DNA of 64,000 nt from Panicum virgatum (Eukaryota > Streptophyta > Magnoliopsida > Poales > Poaceae), in NCBI RefSeq assembly GCF_016808335.1, contig NC_053150.1, positions 39,955,607 to 40,019,606 of the forward strand, in the 5' to 3' direction. Position numbers and translations under genes: made by a program. Shown piece by piece: positions 35,866 to 47,566 of the stretch. A model generated the notes under the pieces. It did not search any database, was not told the origin of the DNA, and was given only the letters and a program-made list of their open reading frames with translations. Position 1 is the stretch's first letter. Each line of letters begins with the position of its first letter.

Positions 35866-36355
35866 AAGACATATATTAGGATGTTTGTTGAGCCTACTGT
35901 TGTGTTTTAAATGAAAATCTGTGCCAAGAAATCAAAGAATTCACAAATATATTAAAAAACCGTATAGTTGTTTCCTCATACGATTCCGGTTTTAGCTAAG
36001 TGAAAAAAAAAAGCATAAATATAAAGAGAATAGACATTGGACCAACGTTTTAGACTTTCAGAAAGTGAAAGTTTTGTAATTCCAAGTTATTAAAATACGT
36101 ACGGAGCAAATCTTAACTTGATCCGTACTTGAAAAAGGGTTCATTTAGAATACTAGCTTTCTAGTAACAACTAAGTCATTTAGAATCTGTAACAACTAAG
36201 CTATGTTCTAAGCTTTGTAGTGGATGATAGAAAAATCGATCTAATTAGCCCTAATTTACCAGCATTTCAGCTAAGCCTAGCAGACTCAAAAAGTAATGGT
36301 ATAGGACAATGAGATACAGAATCATACCTTAATGTTTAACACCAATATAAAATAA
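35866..36355. other. AT-rich stretch, no gene seen
   Basis: Low-complexity AT-rich DNA directly behind the Copia LTR. I see no coding frame or terminal repeats in it. Confidence 0.4.
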
Positions 36356-36390
36356 CTAGAAACGTCGCGCAAACGCTGCGCGAGACCTAG
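36356..36390 (-). mobile_element. Possible Helitron 3' terminus
   Basis: CTAG occurs on both sides of a short palindrome (CGCGCA..TGCGCG): at 36356-36359 and 36387-36390. On the minus strand it reads hairpin, 6 nt, CTAG, T, the usual Helitron 3' end. On the plus strand only 4 nt separate hairpin and CTAG, so minus is preferred. No 5' TC end was identified. Confidence 0.4.
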
Positions 36391-36399
36391 TTTGTACTA

Positions 36400-37165
36400 T
36401 TTATTTGTATTATTTGAAACTTTGTTTCATACATGGAAGAATGTAATTATGTTGATATAAATTTTTTTAAAGATTGCTTTGTATGTGGCAGGGTGTGTGC
36501 TTTGTCATATTATTATTTGTCGAGTACTATTTGTACTCTAGCGTCTCTTTTGAATATTTTGTCTTGATCATCGAGATTCTTTATTCTATTCTGACCATCG
36601 AGATTCTTTATCCTATATGCAATTTCCCCGCACTTGTCATAGGTTGTGGAACCCATGTGTCATTTTTTACCCCCCCCCCCCTCCCCGATCACCCAATCAA
36701 CGCCCTCCTCCCTCCCTACCATTTTTTTCTCTCTCTCTCTCTCCTCACGCCTTCTCCCAGCTCCCTCCCGGCGCCCCTCACTCACCTGGGCCCTTCCAGT
36801 GGCGGAGCCAAAGATGGCCGGCGGTGCGCAAGGCCGACGGTGGCGGAGGGACGTTGTCGCGCCATCTTCGAAGTAGATAATCGGAACTAAATTTGTAAAA
36901 GTATGTATTTATGCTGAATTTCAATATTTTGCCTTACTTTCAAATATTATTTCCTCTTCTGCTTACCTGAAAACAAGGACATGAGGCATAAAATGGAGCG
37001 AGGGCCAGTGAAGGAATTCAATATCAGAAAGTTAAAAACATCCATGTAACATGTAGGATGGCTATAAACTTTATATTAATTATGTGTATATTTTTTTCAG
37101 GAATTTCTTATTTTCCTTTGCCTAGGTAAATTAAATCTCTAGTAGATCATAATAATTAAGTCATA

Positions 37166-37205
<40 letters not shown>

Positions 37206-38023
37206 GGAGCTTTCTTTGAAATAATGGCTCACCTTATTAGGACAGTAAAAACCAATAGCTTGGGAGCTAAGTTTTGAGGGCCATAGAACGAAGCTAAATT
37301 TCGAACTGTTAGTAGTTCAAACACATGAATGAGAGTTTATCCTTTTGAGTCCATTTATAAGAATTTTATTTGAAGTGGCAGACCATTCATAAGATTTGAA
37401 TGACAATAATTACATACCTGAAGTGGTATGAGAGGAAAGATTTACCTGCAAGTTATCCTATGCAAGGGCAATGTTAACTGCCAAACATAAAGGGAGCTAG
37501 AGGGGTTGCTTTCTGGTCATTGCATTGGTCCATTGTATTTGTATACACATTTTGGTAGTGATAAAATATGGTTGTGGAGGGATACAAGAATGTGGAGATG
37601 AAAACTTTGTTCTATAATCTAAAATGACTCATAGACTAAGCATGTCCCCTGGTAAAACTATTAATGAAATATTTCATGCCAAAGGTCAATTCTATTTTCG
37701 AAAATAACGATGTACGGTGCTGGCACAAACTTTTAATAACAGAAATAACCTCAATGCAGAGTTATTTCGGTGTATACATCAACTTCTGAAATGTGGTACT
37801 GATAGAGAACCTTTTTTCTATTGTGTTCTACTGGGTGGACGCCTATGCTGGGGACAACTGCCTGCAGCCTGCTGTTGACACAACAAAACGAAAAAAATAG
37901 AGATTATATAAGGTCATGAAACAAAATAAGTGAGTCAGTGATAGAAAGATTTGTCAGTGTCTGAGCAAATTATGGATCTTGGACGTGATTAGAATTCAGA
38001 AGTTGTTATAACTTAGAGAGGAT
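36400..38023. other. AT-rich stretch with a GC-rich leader-like island
   Basis: The GC-rich island at about 36,617-36,880 (poly-C, (CT)n, Pro/Arg-rich frame around GATGGCCGGCGG) looks like a promoter plus first exon of a grass gene, but no continuing exon is visible; it may be a captured gene fragment. A (CT)n microsatellite lies at 37,169-37,204. The rest is AT-rich without features. Confidence 0.35.
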
Positions 38024-38711
38024 TGGCCAGCAACAATAGCAGAGATGCATAATGGTGTGCAAATTATGGATCTGACAATTGGAAGCCAGCATGTATAATG
38101 GTGTGCACAACTGTATACATAGATTGAGAATAAAATATAAGAATTTTTAAGTTGAACTTTTGGATATAACACTTGCAGTTTCATATGTTGTTTTTAAACA
38201 AAATATAAGGTAAGCTCTTGTATTTAGAGGACATAGCTACCTGGTTCACTCATGCAGGAATTATTTGAATGTGTAGGTACTATCATCTCAAATCTGCAAG
38301 CTTTCAAAATAATTCCTAGAAATCTTAATGGAGAGGTTTGTTCTCCAATCTACAACCCTGAATGGGAAGTAGTAGTTAAATAAGCACATCTTGGCCAGTA
38401 ACAATAGCAGAGATGCATGGTATCTTGTCTGACAATGGGAAGGCAGCATGTATAATGGTGTGCACAACTGTATACATAGATTGAGAATAAAATATAAGAA
38501 TTTTTAAGTTGAACTTTTGGATATAACACTTGCAGTTTCATATGTTGTTTTTAAACAAAATATAAGGTAAGCTCTTGTATTTAGAGGACATAGCTACCTG
38601 GTTCACTCATGCAGGAATAATTTGAATCTCAAATCTGCAAGCTTTCAAAATAATTCCTAGAAATCTTAATGGAGAGGTTTGTTCTCCAATCTACAACCCT
38701 GAATGGGAAGT
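38024..38711. repeat. Tandem direct duplication, ~350-bp units
   Basis: Unit 1 is 38024-38371 and unit 2 is 38391-38711, with an offset of 357 bp at the start; unit 2 has a deletion of about 16 bp (GTGTAGGTACTATCAT missing). Both begin TTGGCCAG.AACAATAGCAGAGATGCAT and end GAATGGGAAGT. Long identical stretches show a recent event. Noncoding. Confidence 0.9.
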
Positions 38712-39149
38712 GAAGCAACAAGGGTTTCAACTGCAAGAATCCATGTCTGTAGTGATCTGCCCTTTCTTGAAACCCTCAATCTGAATGCTTGAATACAGAT
38801 CTACTATAAGTTATATTAGTATTCAGGAGAAAACATTAATATGTCTCTGCAACCTTCTATTTCTGGTAGAGCAGTCCCAAGAGATAACATGCTGAACTTT
38901 AGTTAGCTTCCTGATGGTTGCTGCGATAAAAAAAGAGGTGCTTTTATTAGCTGCACGGCATGGACATGGTTAAACATCCGGTAAATGGCAAGGACCCTTG
39001 AACAAGTTGCAACAATGATTGAGCAGATGCATATCATAATTGATATAATAACATCATCTAATGTTTTTCCTCTGCATCTTCACTACCTGGATCATGTGTC
39101 CATCCACTATAGTATCATTCATTCAAGGGCCACAAAAGAAAGAGTAGCC

Positions 39150-39155
<6 letters not shown>

Positions 39156-39232
<77 letters not shown>
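39156..39232. repeat. (AT)n microsatellite, ~77 bp
   Basis: Uninterrupted TA/AT run. Assembly length may be unreliable. Confidence 0.95.
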
Positions 39233-39235
<3 letters not shown>

Positions 39236-39559
39236 CAGTTGCCCACCTATATACATGCATACTTGAAAAGCTTTGATCAGTACAGGAAACAAGCAATTAG
39301 TCAATATTTGTCCTCTGGAAGAAAAAAAGTCCAATCACTCTCCTACAACTCTTATCACACAAAAGGATCATTGCTCACACTACAGAACTCAAGGTGAATA
39401 CAATGCTTAAACCAAACTATATCTCAGTGATTTGCAATGACAGTAACTTATATTTTATTAATAAACTGGTAAGAAAATAAGATCACAGTTTGGAAAAATA
39501 CAAAGAGTACAAGGTTGTAGCACTAAATTCATTTTTGGATATGCTTACCATTTTTCAGT

Positions 39560-40246
39560 TTCTCGTGGAGCTGCCTTCATCAGCCACAGCTACGAGTGTA
39601 TAGAGTGCCTCACGGTTGTGCATTTCATCAAATACATAAAGATCATGGGTATCTCAGCTGGCATAAGCTCTGGCAGCAAGATGGATTGGGGGCATAAAAC
39701 TGGAAAACAACGGTCTGCAATGGTTGGAGATTCCGGTCCATGGAGAGGAGTAGCGTCTCCGCCGGATTGAACGGGAATGGAACCGTGGAAGTCGATACGC
39801 CGTAAGGAACTGCTCGACCTGCTAGGGACAGCGCACAATGCTCGAACCCCACCAGGCGGCCGGAGTCCTCGGTATCGGGACTGCCGGTGGTCCGGCGCTT
39901 GCCGTCGGCGCTACGCTGCCAGTCCTGTCGCGCACGGCAGCGGCCGGCGCGGGCGAGGGCTGCGCGCGGTGCCGTGCGCCCCTCCCCTGGCTCAGTCCCT
40001 CCCCTCTCTCTCTATCTCCCTCTCTCTCTCCCCTGGTCGCGACCGGAGCTCGGGCCGGTGGCAGGGTCTCTCTCTCCTCCCTGGTCGTGACTAGAGCTCT
40101 AGCCTCCGGCGGGGGAGGCCTCTGCCGAGCGGGGGCGCGGCGCGGCGGCGGCGGCGGCGGCCCCGAGCAGGACCACGAAGGCGCGGCGCGGCAAGGAATG
40201 CTGCCTCCCTTTGGACGTAGTCTCCGGCCTCCTCCAGCGTGGCCGG
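39560..40246. other. GC-rich gene-fragment-like cassette, left part
   Basis: On the minus strand, 39,852-39,643 gives a plausible protein start (MGFEHCALSLAGR…PFNPAETLL), but I do not recognise it and no further exon is evident. 39,960-40,240 is CT-rich and GC-rich. A degenerate ~50-bp copy of the repeat start (ATGCTGCCTCCCTTTGG…CCTCCTCCAGCG) precedes the perfect duplication. Could be captured host DNA in a transposon. Confidence 0.3.
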
Positions 40247-41483
40247 CGGCGCCCAAGGCAATAGCCAGCGGCTGGCCGGAGTGGCGGCTCGGCGGCCACG
40301 GGTTATGCTGCCTCCCTTTGGTTGGGGCCTCCTCCAGCGCGGCCGGCGGCGCCACGCGGAGGGCTGTGGCCAGCGGCGGTCCGGACTGGAGGCCCCGCAG
40401 CCATGGGGCCAGGCCAAGGTACGGCCGGCGGCCAAGTGGAGCGCGAGCTGCGGCCTAGGCGGAGGGCCGACACCGGGTCGCTCCGGCGAGGGAGGACCAG
40501 CGGCTCGGTACGGCTGCACGGCGGGCAAATCGACGCGGCTGTTCCTTCGCGGCGGGTTCTCCTCCTTCGCAGCCCGGCAGGCAGTTCGGCGCGGCGCGAC
40601 GTCGCGGCCCGACGGGAGGCTCGGCGGCGTGCGGTGGCCCAACGGGAGGCGCCGCGGCTGAAGCGCGCTAGGCGGTGAGGCAGAGGTGGTGTGGGTTCCA
40701 GAGCATTCGCGAGCGGCTGGTTCACGGTTTAACGGGCGCGACCCGCGAGGATCCCAATCTGATGGTTCACGTTGCTTGATAGCTTCATCCGACGGCTGGA
40801 GAGTTAGCGGGTGACGTGGACCCGCTCCATGCCCAGAGAATGATCCGAGAATCGTATATAGAGATCGGCGCCCAAGGCAATAGCCAGCGGCTGGCCGGAG
40901 TGGCGGCTCGGCGGCCACGGGTTATGCTGCCTCCCTTTGGTTGGGGCCTCCTCCAGCGCGGCCGGCGGCGCCACGCGGAGGGCTGTGGCCAGCGGCGGTC
41001 CGGACTGGAGGCCCCGCAGCCATGGGGCCAGGCCAAGGTACGGCCGGCGGCCAAGTGGAGCGCGAGCTGCGGCCTAGGCGGAGGGCCGACACCGGGTCGC
41101 TCCGGCGAGGGAGGACCAGCGGCTCGGTACGGCTGCACGGCGGGCAAATCGACGCGGCTGTTCCTTCGCGGCGGGTTCTCCTCCTTCGCAGCCCGGCAGG
41201 CAGTTCGGCGCGGCGCGACGTCGCGGCCCGACGGGAGGCTCGGCGGCGTGCGGTGGCCCAACGGGAGGCGCCGCGGCTGAAGCGCGCTAGGCGGTGAGGC
41301 AGAGGTGGTGTGGGTTCCAGAGCATTCGCGAGCGGCTGGTTCACGGTTTAACGGGCGCGACCCGCGAGGATCCCAATCTGATGGTTCACGTTGCTTGATA
41401 GCTTCATCCGACGGCTGGAGAGTTAGCGGGTGACGTGGACCCGCTCCATGCCCAGAGAATGATCCGAGAATCGTATATAGAGA
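40247..41483. repeat. Perfect 619-bp tandem duplication
   Basis: Bases 40247-40864 recur at 40866-41483 (offset 619). I saw no difference over the whole unit, and the long open frames on both strands are repeated without change. The unit is GC-rich, starts CGGCGCCCAAGGCAATAG and ends in TCGTATATAGAGA. This is either a very recent unequal event or an assembly duplication. The open frames (118-140 codons, Arg/Ala/Pro/Gly-rich) are not convincing genes. Confidence 0.93.
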
Positions 41484-42233
41484 AGATAACCTTCCTATTA
41501 CTGTTTGCGCAGATCTCTCTATGTACTTTGCATGTTGCTCTGTTGCTCTGTTGCTCGACCGGTATATATGTTCAGTCTGTGTACTGTGCATGTGCTAGTC
41601 ACCATTCACTAAAGCTACAATTAGCTTGAATGCATCAGTATGCACCTCCTGCATCACCCAGTCAGAATCTAGGGAGATGTCTAGGCGTGATCCCTGGATT
41701 GTACAGCATGCCACTCCTAGGCAGAAACTAACTTCCATCTCCCACAGACATTTAAGCAAACAGGTGGAGCGCATGCTATAGCATGCCTCGGAGCACGGGA
41801 GCAGCATCACGAAGGCAGCAAAGCATACCTCGGAACACGGGAGTAGCACCACGAAGGCAGACTGCCACCTACATGGCCTAGCGAGCGTCGATGACAGCAG
41901 GGACAGGGCCATCTCCGTAACCCGGTTCGGGCCACAAAGCACGACCCGTCTACCCGACGTCATCCGCAGCATCGCCAGCCGTGTTCTCCTCTCCCGCTCG
42001 GCCTGGCCCCTCGCCTGCTGTGAGGAAATTCTTGAAACCAAGGTTACACGCCAGCGGTGGAGCGGGTGCTGTGAGGAGGGGACATCGGAGCCCAGCTCGC
42101 CGATTGTGGCATGGGCATGTGCCCTGCGGAGGCGCGAGATGGTGGGAAGAAGGGGCGATTGGGACGGACCGACGGATTGGCGCAGGGAGGGACGATTGGA
42201 GTTAGACTGTTAGAGATGGCGCTGCACGAGGCG
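41484..42233. other. No gene seen
   Basis: Mixed-composition DNA. A short internal repeat (GCATGCCTCGGAGCACGGGAGCAGCA and GCATACCTCGGAACACGGGAGTAGCA, about 41,781 and 41,823) is the only structure noted. Confidence 0.35.
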
Positions 42234-42850
42234 TGGATCAGGTCCTTGGAATGGAGGCTGGTCTAGCTGGCAGGAGGAGGATGGCGCAGAGCGTGGTGGT
42301 GAAATTGCGGTGGAGCGAGGAGAGAAGGTATATATAGGTGGCGGCGTGCTGTCGAGGTGGAGGTGGCAGAAGCCCGCGGCGAGCGCGGCGACGGAGACGG
42401 TGGCATTGGAGGCCTGCTTCTGGATCTACTTGGCGCGGAGGCGGCGTGGTGTCTGTCCCCTTCACCCGCCTCGGTATCTCTTGCTCATCGTTGCTCCATC
42501 TTGCCAGGCCGCGGTCGAGAGGCCAGGGACAGAACTCGGCCCGACACAACGTGAGAGGGGTACGGTGGTGGGAAAGGCGAAGGGAGAGGCTCGCGACGCC
42601 GGGGCCACATGCGCGGGGCGCGGCGGCGGCCTGCGAGGCGGAGGGGATGAAGCCTCCAGCAAGTTCTCGACGGTCCGAGGGTTATCAGGTCCGTAGCTTA
42701 ACGGGCTACACCCGATCCAAAGGTCAGAAATGAGAGTTCAATGGATCCAACGGTTAATGGTTAACGGGTCGACGTGGCCCAATCCACCATCCAGAGAATG
42801 GACCCAGCTTTCGTGTTATAAGATAAGATAAGACAAGACTAGAAACACTG
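42234..42850. other. GC-rich cassette ending in GATAAGATAAGA
   Basis: A GC-rich body, then ACGTGG…CCAGAGAATG…TATAAGATAAGATAAGA (about 42,772-42,836). The same tail motif order is seen at about 40,816-40,862 with its copy, and at 45,433-45,522, so these belong to one repeat family. Open frames are low-complexity Arg/Ala/Gly and I do not call them. Confidence 0.45.
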
Positions 42851-44890
42851 ACGCGGCCGCCTCCTTCTTTGGAGTGGGCCAGCCTATTGAATATTGATGC
42901 CACTGTCTAAATTGATGAAAAGAGTAATAGTATATAGAAGATGCCAATATAGCAATTCAGAATAATGGCGAAAGAGCAATAATGATAGGAGAAGAATCAA
43001 TTTGTAAATTAAAATAAAAAGAGGTAGGACCGTAGGGGTAGAAGCATAATGTTGCTCAGTTGGCAGCTGTGACCTCAAAATCATGGTCGAGGAAGCCGAG
43101 GCAGAGCAGCAGCTATCAAGCCTCTGCTTAGGCTTATGCTCTGTCTCTTCAGCTAGCTTTGCAGGCACGAATTTCTTGTAGAATGACAGAATTTGATCCT
43201 AATATGGGTGCACTTTGTCAGCAGAGAAGTTTCACATTTTCTTAGTTGGCTTCTTTTCTATATTTCTCTATCATATGCCATACAAACAAAAAATGATATG
43301 CATAAATCTATCTCGAAGAATTGAATAAAAGTTGCATGGCATGAAACGAAGAATTGAATAAAAGTTGCATGGCATGAAATGTAACAACATTATTCTTGTC
43401 TGATAAACTGCATATAGAAAGGTAATCAGGTACATCCTTCTTCTTGTTGAGGAACTTCATCCAAAGATCTTGCTTCTCTGAAGGTACTAAGAAACTCCGT
43501 CCTTTGGAATTGCCCATCCTTTAACAAAAGGAAAAGAAAATGTATTCAGAATAGGTTCAAACATGTAGCCGTAAGGGTCTTGTACAAAGGCAATTGCATT
43601 AAATTCTTCCTTGGCAGCGCCAGACTTTGTACAACATAGTTAATTGATATACTTCATTGGCCAATGAAGATCCCATTGTTTTTTTTTTTGCGATATTGTG
43701 AATGTGTAACTTTGTTTAAACAACAAGAGTTAAATTTCAACTTACACATGGTTCTCGTAACTATAAAGGTTTTGGGTTTCTCTTTTGATGATTAGAACTG
43801 ATGTGTTGATATTCTATTCTACAGTTCTATGTACAGTGGATGTTCAAAATAATACTGTTTCGAATTTGGCAGGAAGTTGTTACTGTGTCTTTATGCTTCT
43901 ATTCAGATGACATATCTTCTGAAGCAATATATAATGATAGATAGGCAGCCATCTTCAGAACTATTCGCATAGATAAAATTCCGGTATCCGGCAATAGGTT
44001 GGTTATTAAAGAAGATATGCATTGGAGAATATACTTTTTAAGATAAGAATTAGCAGAAAAATAATCTCACAAATATACTTGCCAAAATTATCATATTGGA
44101 GGAACCAAACAAGATCAGGTTTGTGTGTAATGACATTATGTAATCTTATGTGATAGAACATGTGAGTAGCTCCCTGATACTTTTCCAATTTTATATTTAA
44201 GGTTGCCATTTGCATGCAGTTGTCCTTACTATCATTTCACCGAGCAGGTCGAGGCTGTCCATAAAAGTACCTTTGTTGTTGTAAGCGTAGTCCAGCACGA
44301 TTGCATGAAGCTCTGTAAAAGGGTGGTAGGTCTCCTAGAGACCTCAAATGCAAGCAGCAGGCCATCAGCGTCTGCAGAGAAGAGACTGATGTAGCTTGCC
44401 TTGGTGGAGTTGACGACGATGCTCGCCGGCATTGTCTGATGCAAGCGATCTGGACATCAAATTAGTCTTTGTTCAGTTGAGATGAAAATATCAAACTAAT
44501 CATTGTTCAATTAATTTTCAGGTGTCATACCCTCAATACTTCTAATAGTAAAATGGTTAACCCAGATAATAAACAATCCAAAGTTTTGGATACCAGAGTT
44601 GGAGGTTAGAAGTATTTATGAGTTGACAAAATAGTATACACACTGTATCTATCATTTAAGATAATGATAATTATATCCTACATGATTCCCAAGATTCATC
44701 TAGGAATGCAATTATTCCTAGGTCATGGTCGAAGATGGCAATCAAGTGCCATGGTGGCAATGGTCCATATCCATTAGTTGGTGACGAACATAATATCATT
44801 CATCCGCGCATATGTTTCAGGTTCAAACTGAGCAATCATCTTATAGAGGCAAAATATCGAACACTTGCTGTGCATATGTGCTCTTAATAG
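42851..44890. other. AT-rich stretch with exon-like fragments on the minus strand
   Basis: Minus-strand pieces with protein-like composition sit at 43,517-43,390 (MGNSKGRSFLVPSEKQDLW…), 43,168-43,040 and 44,432-44,270 (PASIVVNSTKASYISLFSADADG…). They may be exons of one captured or decayed gene, but I recognise no family and could not connect them by splice sites with certainty. Confidence 0.3.
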
Positions 44891-45530
44891 ACAAAGGTGG
44901 GTAAGAGGGGACGCAGTACGTCCATGGCTACTACTGAGGGCTGGGCAAGCGGCGCGAGCACCATAGCGTGGTGGCAGGGAGCGCGGTGGAGACTGAGATG
45001 TGGTGCGAGCCGCTGGTTGTCCTGCTCCTGGCGTAGCGCTGGCGATGCTGCGCCCTTTCGCTGGGCAGCCGCGTGCGCCGCTGGCCTCGGTCGTTGATGG
45101 AGCCGAGCTCCGCACGACTGCAGCCGCGGGGAAGGAGATAAGCACACGCCGCCGGCCGGCCGGCACAGCTCCGCACGCCGGGCGCCTGCAGCGGTGCAGC
45201 CGAAGGGGAGGGGAGTCGCCGCCGGGAGCCTGCAGCCGAAGGGGAGGGGAGTCGGGTTGGCAAGGTGGCACTTCACTGCACAGCCTGGTTGTGGGTCGCG
45301 GTCAGCGGAGAGGGCAGTAGGCAGAGGGACGCGGCATCTTATCCAAAGAGAGAGAGAGAGCAGCAGGGTCGAGATCAACTTTTTCACATGGCCGTTGGAT
45401 GGACCGATCGACGGCCCATATCTTTCTGCGCGACGTGGCGCAACGCGATGCCAGAGAATCGCCCGTGCGGGGACGCCTTTTCGTGTTTTAGAGATAAGAA
45501 GATAAAATAAGATAAGATAAGATCCCTGCG
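44891..45530. other. GC-rich cassette, third member of the GATAAGATAAG-tailed family
   Basis: A GC-rich body with a 29-bp local repeat (GCAGCCGAAGGGGAGGGGAGTCG at about 45,196 and 45,232), then CGACGTGGCGCAACGCGATGCCAGAGAATCG and AAATAAGATAAGATAAGAT. Tail order matches the cassettes at 40.2-41.5 kb and 42.2-42.85 kb. No gene called. Confidence 0.45.
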
Positions 45531-45875
45531 ACGGCGGCGGAGCATCAAGCACACGTGGATCGGATCTCCTGATCATTATACAGATTGCTGATGCCGAAAT
45601 CAAAATGGGCACTTGATGATCCACGAAGCAGGACATACGACGTGGCATCTGCAAAATATGGAGGATCCTCATGAAAAGGGATCTCTCTCTCTCTCTGTCT
45701 CAGTGTTCATGGTACATCCTGCTACATCGCGGGAGAGGCAGGCACAAGCAGCATGGAAATCTCTCAGGTTTGCAATATCAGATTTCGAAATTCGAAGAGC
45801 GAATAAAATAAATTCCCTTCTTCGTTGCACGAGAGCAGGCCACCTGCTGGCCTGCCCATGGGCCATAGCTCCAAA
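45531..45875. other. No gene seen
   Basis: A short flank between the GC-rich cassette and the Helitron-like repeats, with a (CT)n tract at about 45,682-45,698. Confidence 0.4.
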
Positions 45876-46677
45876 CTAGGCAGGTTGGCGCGCTTTGCGG
45901 CCTGTAGCAAAAGATTTGATGTAAAATAATAATAAAAATATATTATCGTATATTACAGTTAAAACAATATCGTGTTGATATATTTTAGCAACGTGTTGAT
46001 GTATTGAATGAAGTGTGATAGGTATAGTTGATAGATTGTCATATAATTATATTTTGCGAGTTTATGAAGTGGAATTAAAATCCAATAAGTAGTAGGGGCT
46101 AGCACGTGTAGACGTAGTGTATGAAATATGGTTATTGTTTTCATGTAAATAAATAATTAAATATATTTTGTGGGTGGATTCCAATTGAATATTATGTGGG
46201 TAACACCTAAATAACACACAGGGCCCACATGGGCCCTGTATAAATAGTACATAGAAGAATTTATTTTGTGTATGTTAGTAGATATAATTGATGGATTAGC
46301 TTACACTAATTATTAATTTTGGTAGAAAAAATGATAGGGTTAGAAATGAATGTATGATTTAATTATATTTTGCGAGTTCACAAAGTGAAAATAAAATCCA
46401 ATATATAATAGAGGTAAATGTAGTATATAATTTTTTTTCATAAAAAACTAAACATTTAAACACATGGGCCACTTTTTAATTTTTTTATTTTTAATTTCGA
46501 ATTATATTTTTTTATTATGAACAGTACCCGGGGGCCCACATGAATAGTACCTTTTTTATTATTTTTTAGTAGGAACAGTACCCCCGGCCCCACATGAACA
46601 GTACATTTTATTATTTTTTAAATGATGAACAGTACGACGCATGAGCGCGCGCCAATTCCTGGCGCGTTAGTATAGTA
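45876..46677 (-). mobile_element. Helitron-like element, copy 1 (~0.8 kb, nonautonomous)
   Basis: On the minus strand the 3' end reads a degenerate GC hairpin (GGCCGCAAAGCGCGCC), AACCTGC, CTAG (45876-45879), T. The other end, on the minus strand, reads TACTATACTAACGCGCC, similar to the AT-rich start of grass Helitrons. The AT-rich body is free of coding frames, with several (GA)ACAGTAC words. It is closely similar to the adjacent copy 2. Confidence 0.55.
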
Positions 46678-47340
46678 CTAGGCAGGTTGGCGCGCAAAGC
46701 GCGCCTGTAGCAAAAGATTTGATCTAAAATAATAATAAAATTATATTATCATGTGCTACAGTAAAAACAATATTGTGTTGATATATTTTAACAACGTGTT
46801 GATGTATTGAATAAAGTCTGGTAGGTATAGTTCATGGATTGTCATACAATTATATTTTGCGAGTTTACGAATTGGAATTAAAATCCAATAAGTAGTAGGG
46901 GCTAGCACATGTAAATGTAGTGTATGAAATATGTTTATTATTTTCATGTAAATAAATAGATAAACATATTTTGTGGGTGGATTCCAATTGAATATTATGT
47001 GGGTACCATCTGAATAGCACACAGAACCCACGTGAGTCCTGCATAAATAGTACGTATAGGAATTCATTTTGTGTATGTTAATGGATTAGCTTAGACTAAT
47101 TATTAATTTTGGTGGAAAGAATGATAAGTTTAGAAATGAATGTATGATTCAATTATATTTTGTGAGTTTACAAAGTGAAAACAAAATCCAATAAATAATA
47201 GAGATAAATGTAGTTTACAAAATTTTTTATTATTTTTGTGTATAAAAAAACTAAACATTTAAACACGCGGGCCCACATGGTTTTTATTTTAATTTTTAAT
47301 TTCGAATTATTTTTTATTGTAAACTACATTTTGTAGAGGA
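46678..47340 (-). mobile_element. Helitron-like element, copy 2 (adjacent, 5' end unclear)
   Basis: The 3' end on the minus strand is an intact hairpin GGCGCGCTTTGCGCGCC, AACCTGC, CTAG (46678-46681), T. The body matches copy 1 over about 600 bp with small changes. It joins copy 1 end to end, which is known for Helitrons. The right end fades near 47,340. Confidence 0.55.
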
Positions 47341-47566
47341 CCAGTAAGCAGCACAACGGGCTCATTTCCCCAAGCTCGCACCAACCAAAAACGCGGCCGT
47401 TTACTTTACTGTCTACACAGATATGGGCCGCTATGGCCCATTTGATTTTTTTTCAGTTTACGTACCGGGAGAACCCGACAACACAGGCTCCAAGCCTAGC
47501 CAAGGCTAACGCCGACGGGCTCGGCCTCCAAACGGGAAGCCTTCGCGGGCGACGGCCAAGGTTAAC
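47341..47566. other. No gene seen
   Basis: A short intergenic stretch between the Helitron-like copies and the CCGGT-rich element, with no recognisable feature. Confidence 0.4.

Noticed and set aside
36617..36880. Gene start with (CT)n leader
   Set aside because: No continuing exon, no recognisable protein, ends in AT-rich DNA; kept only as a possible captured fragment.
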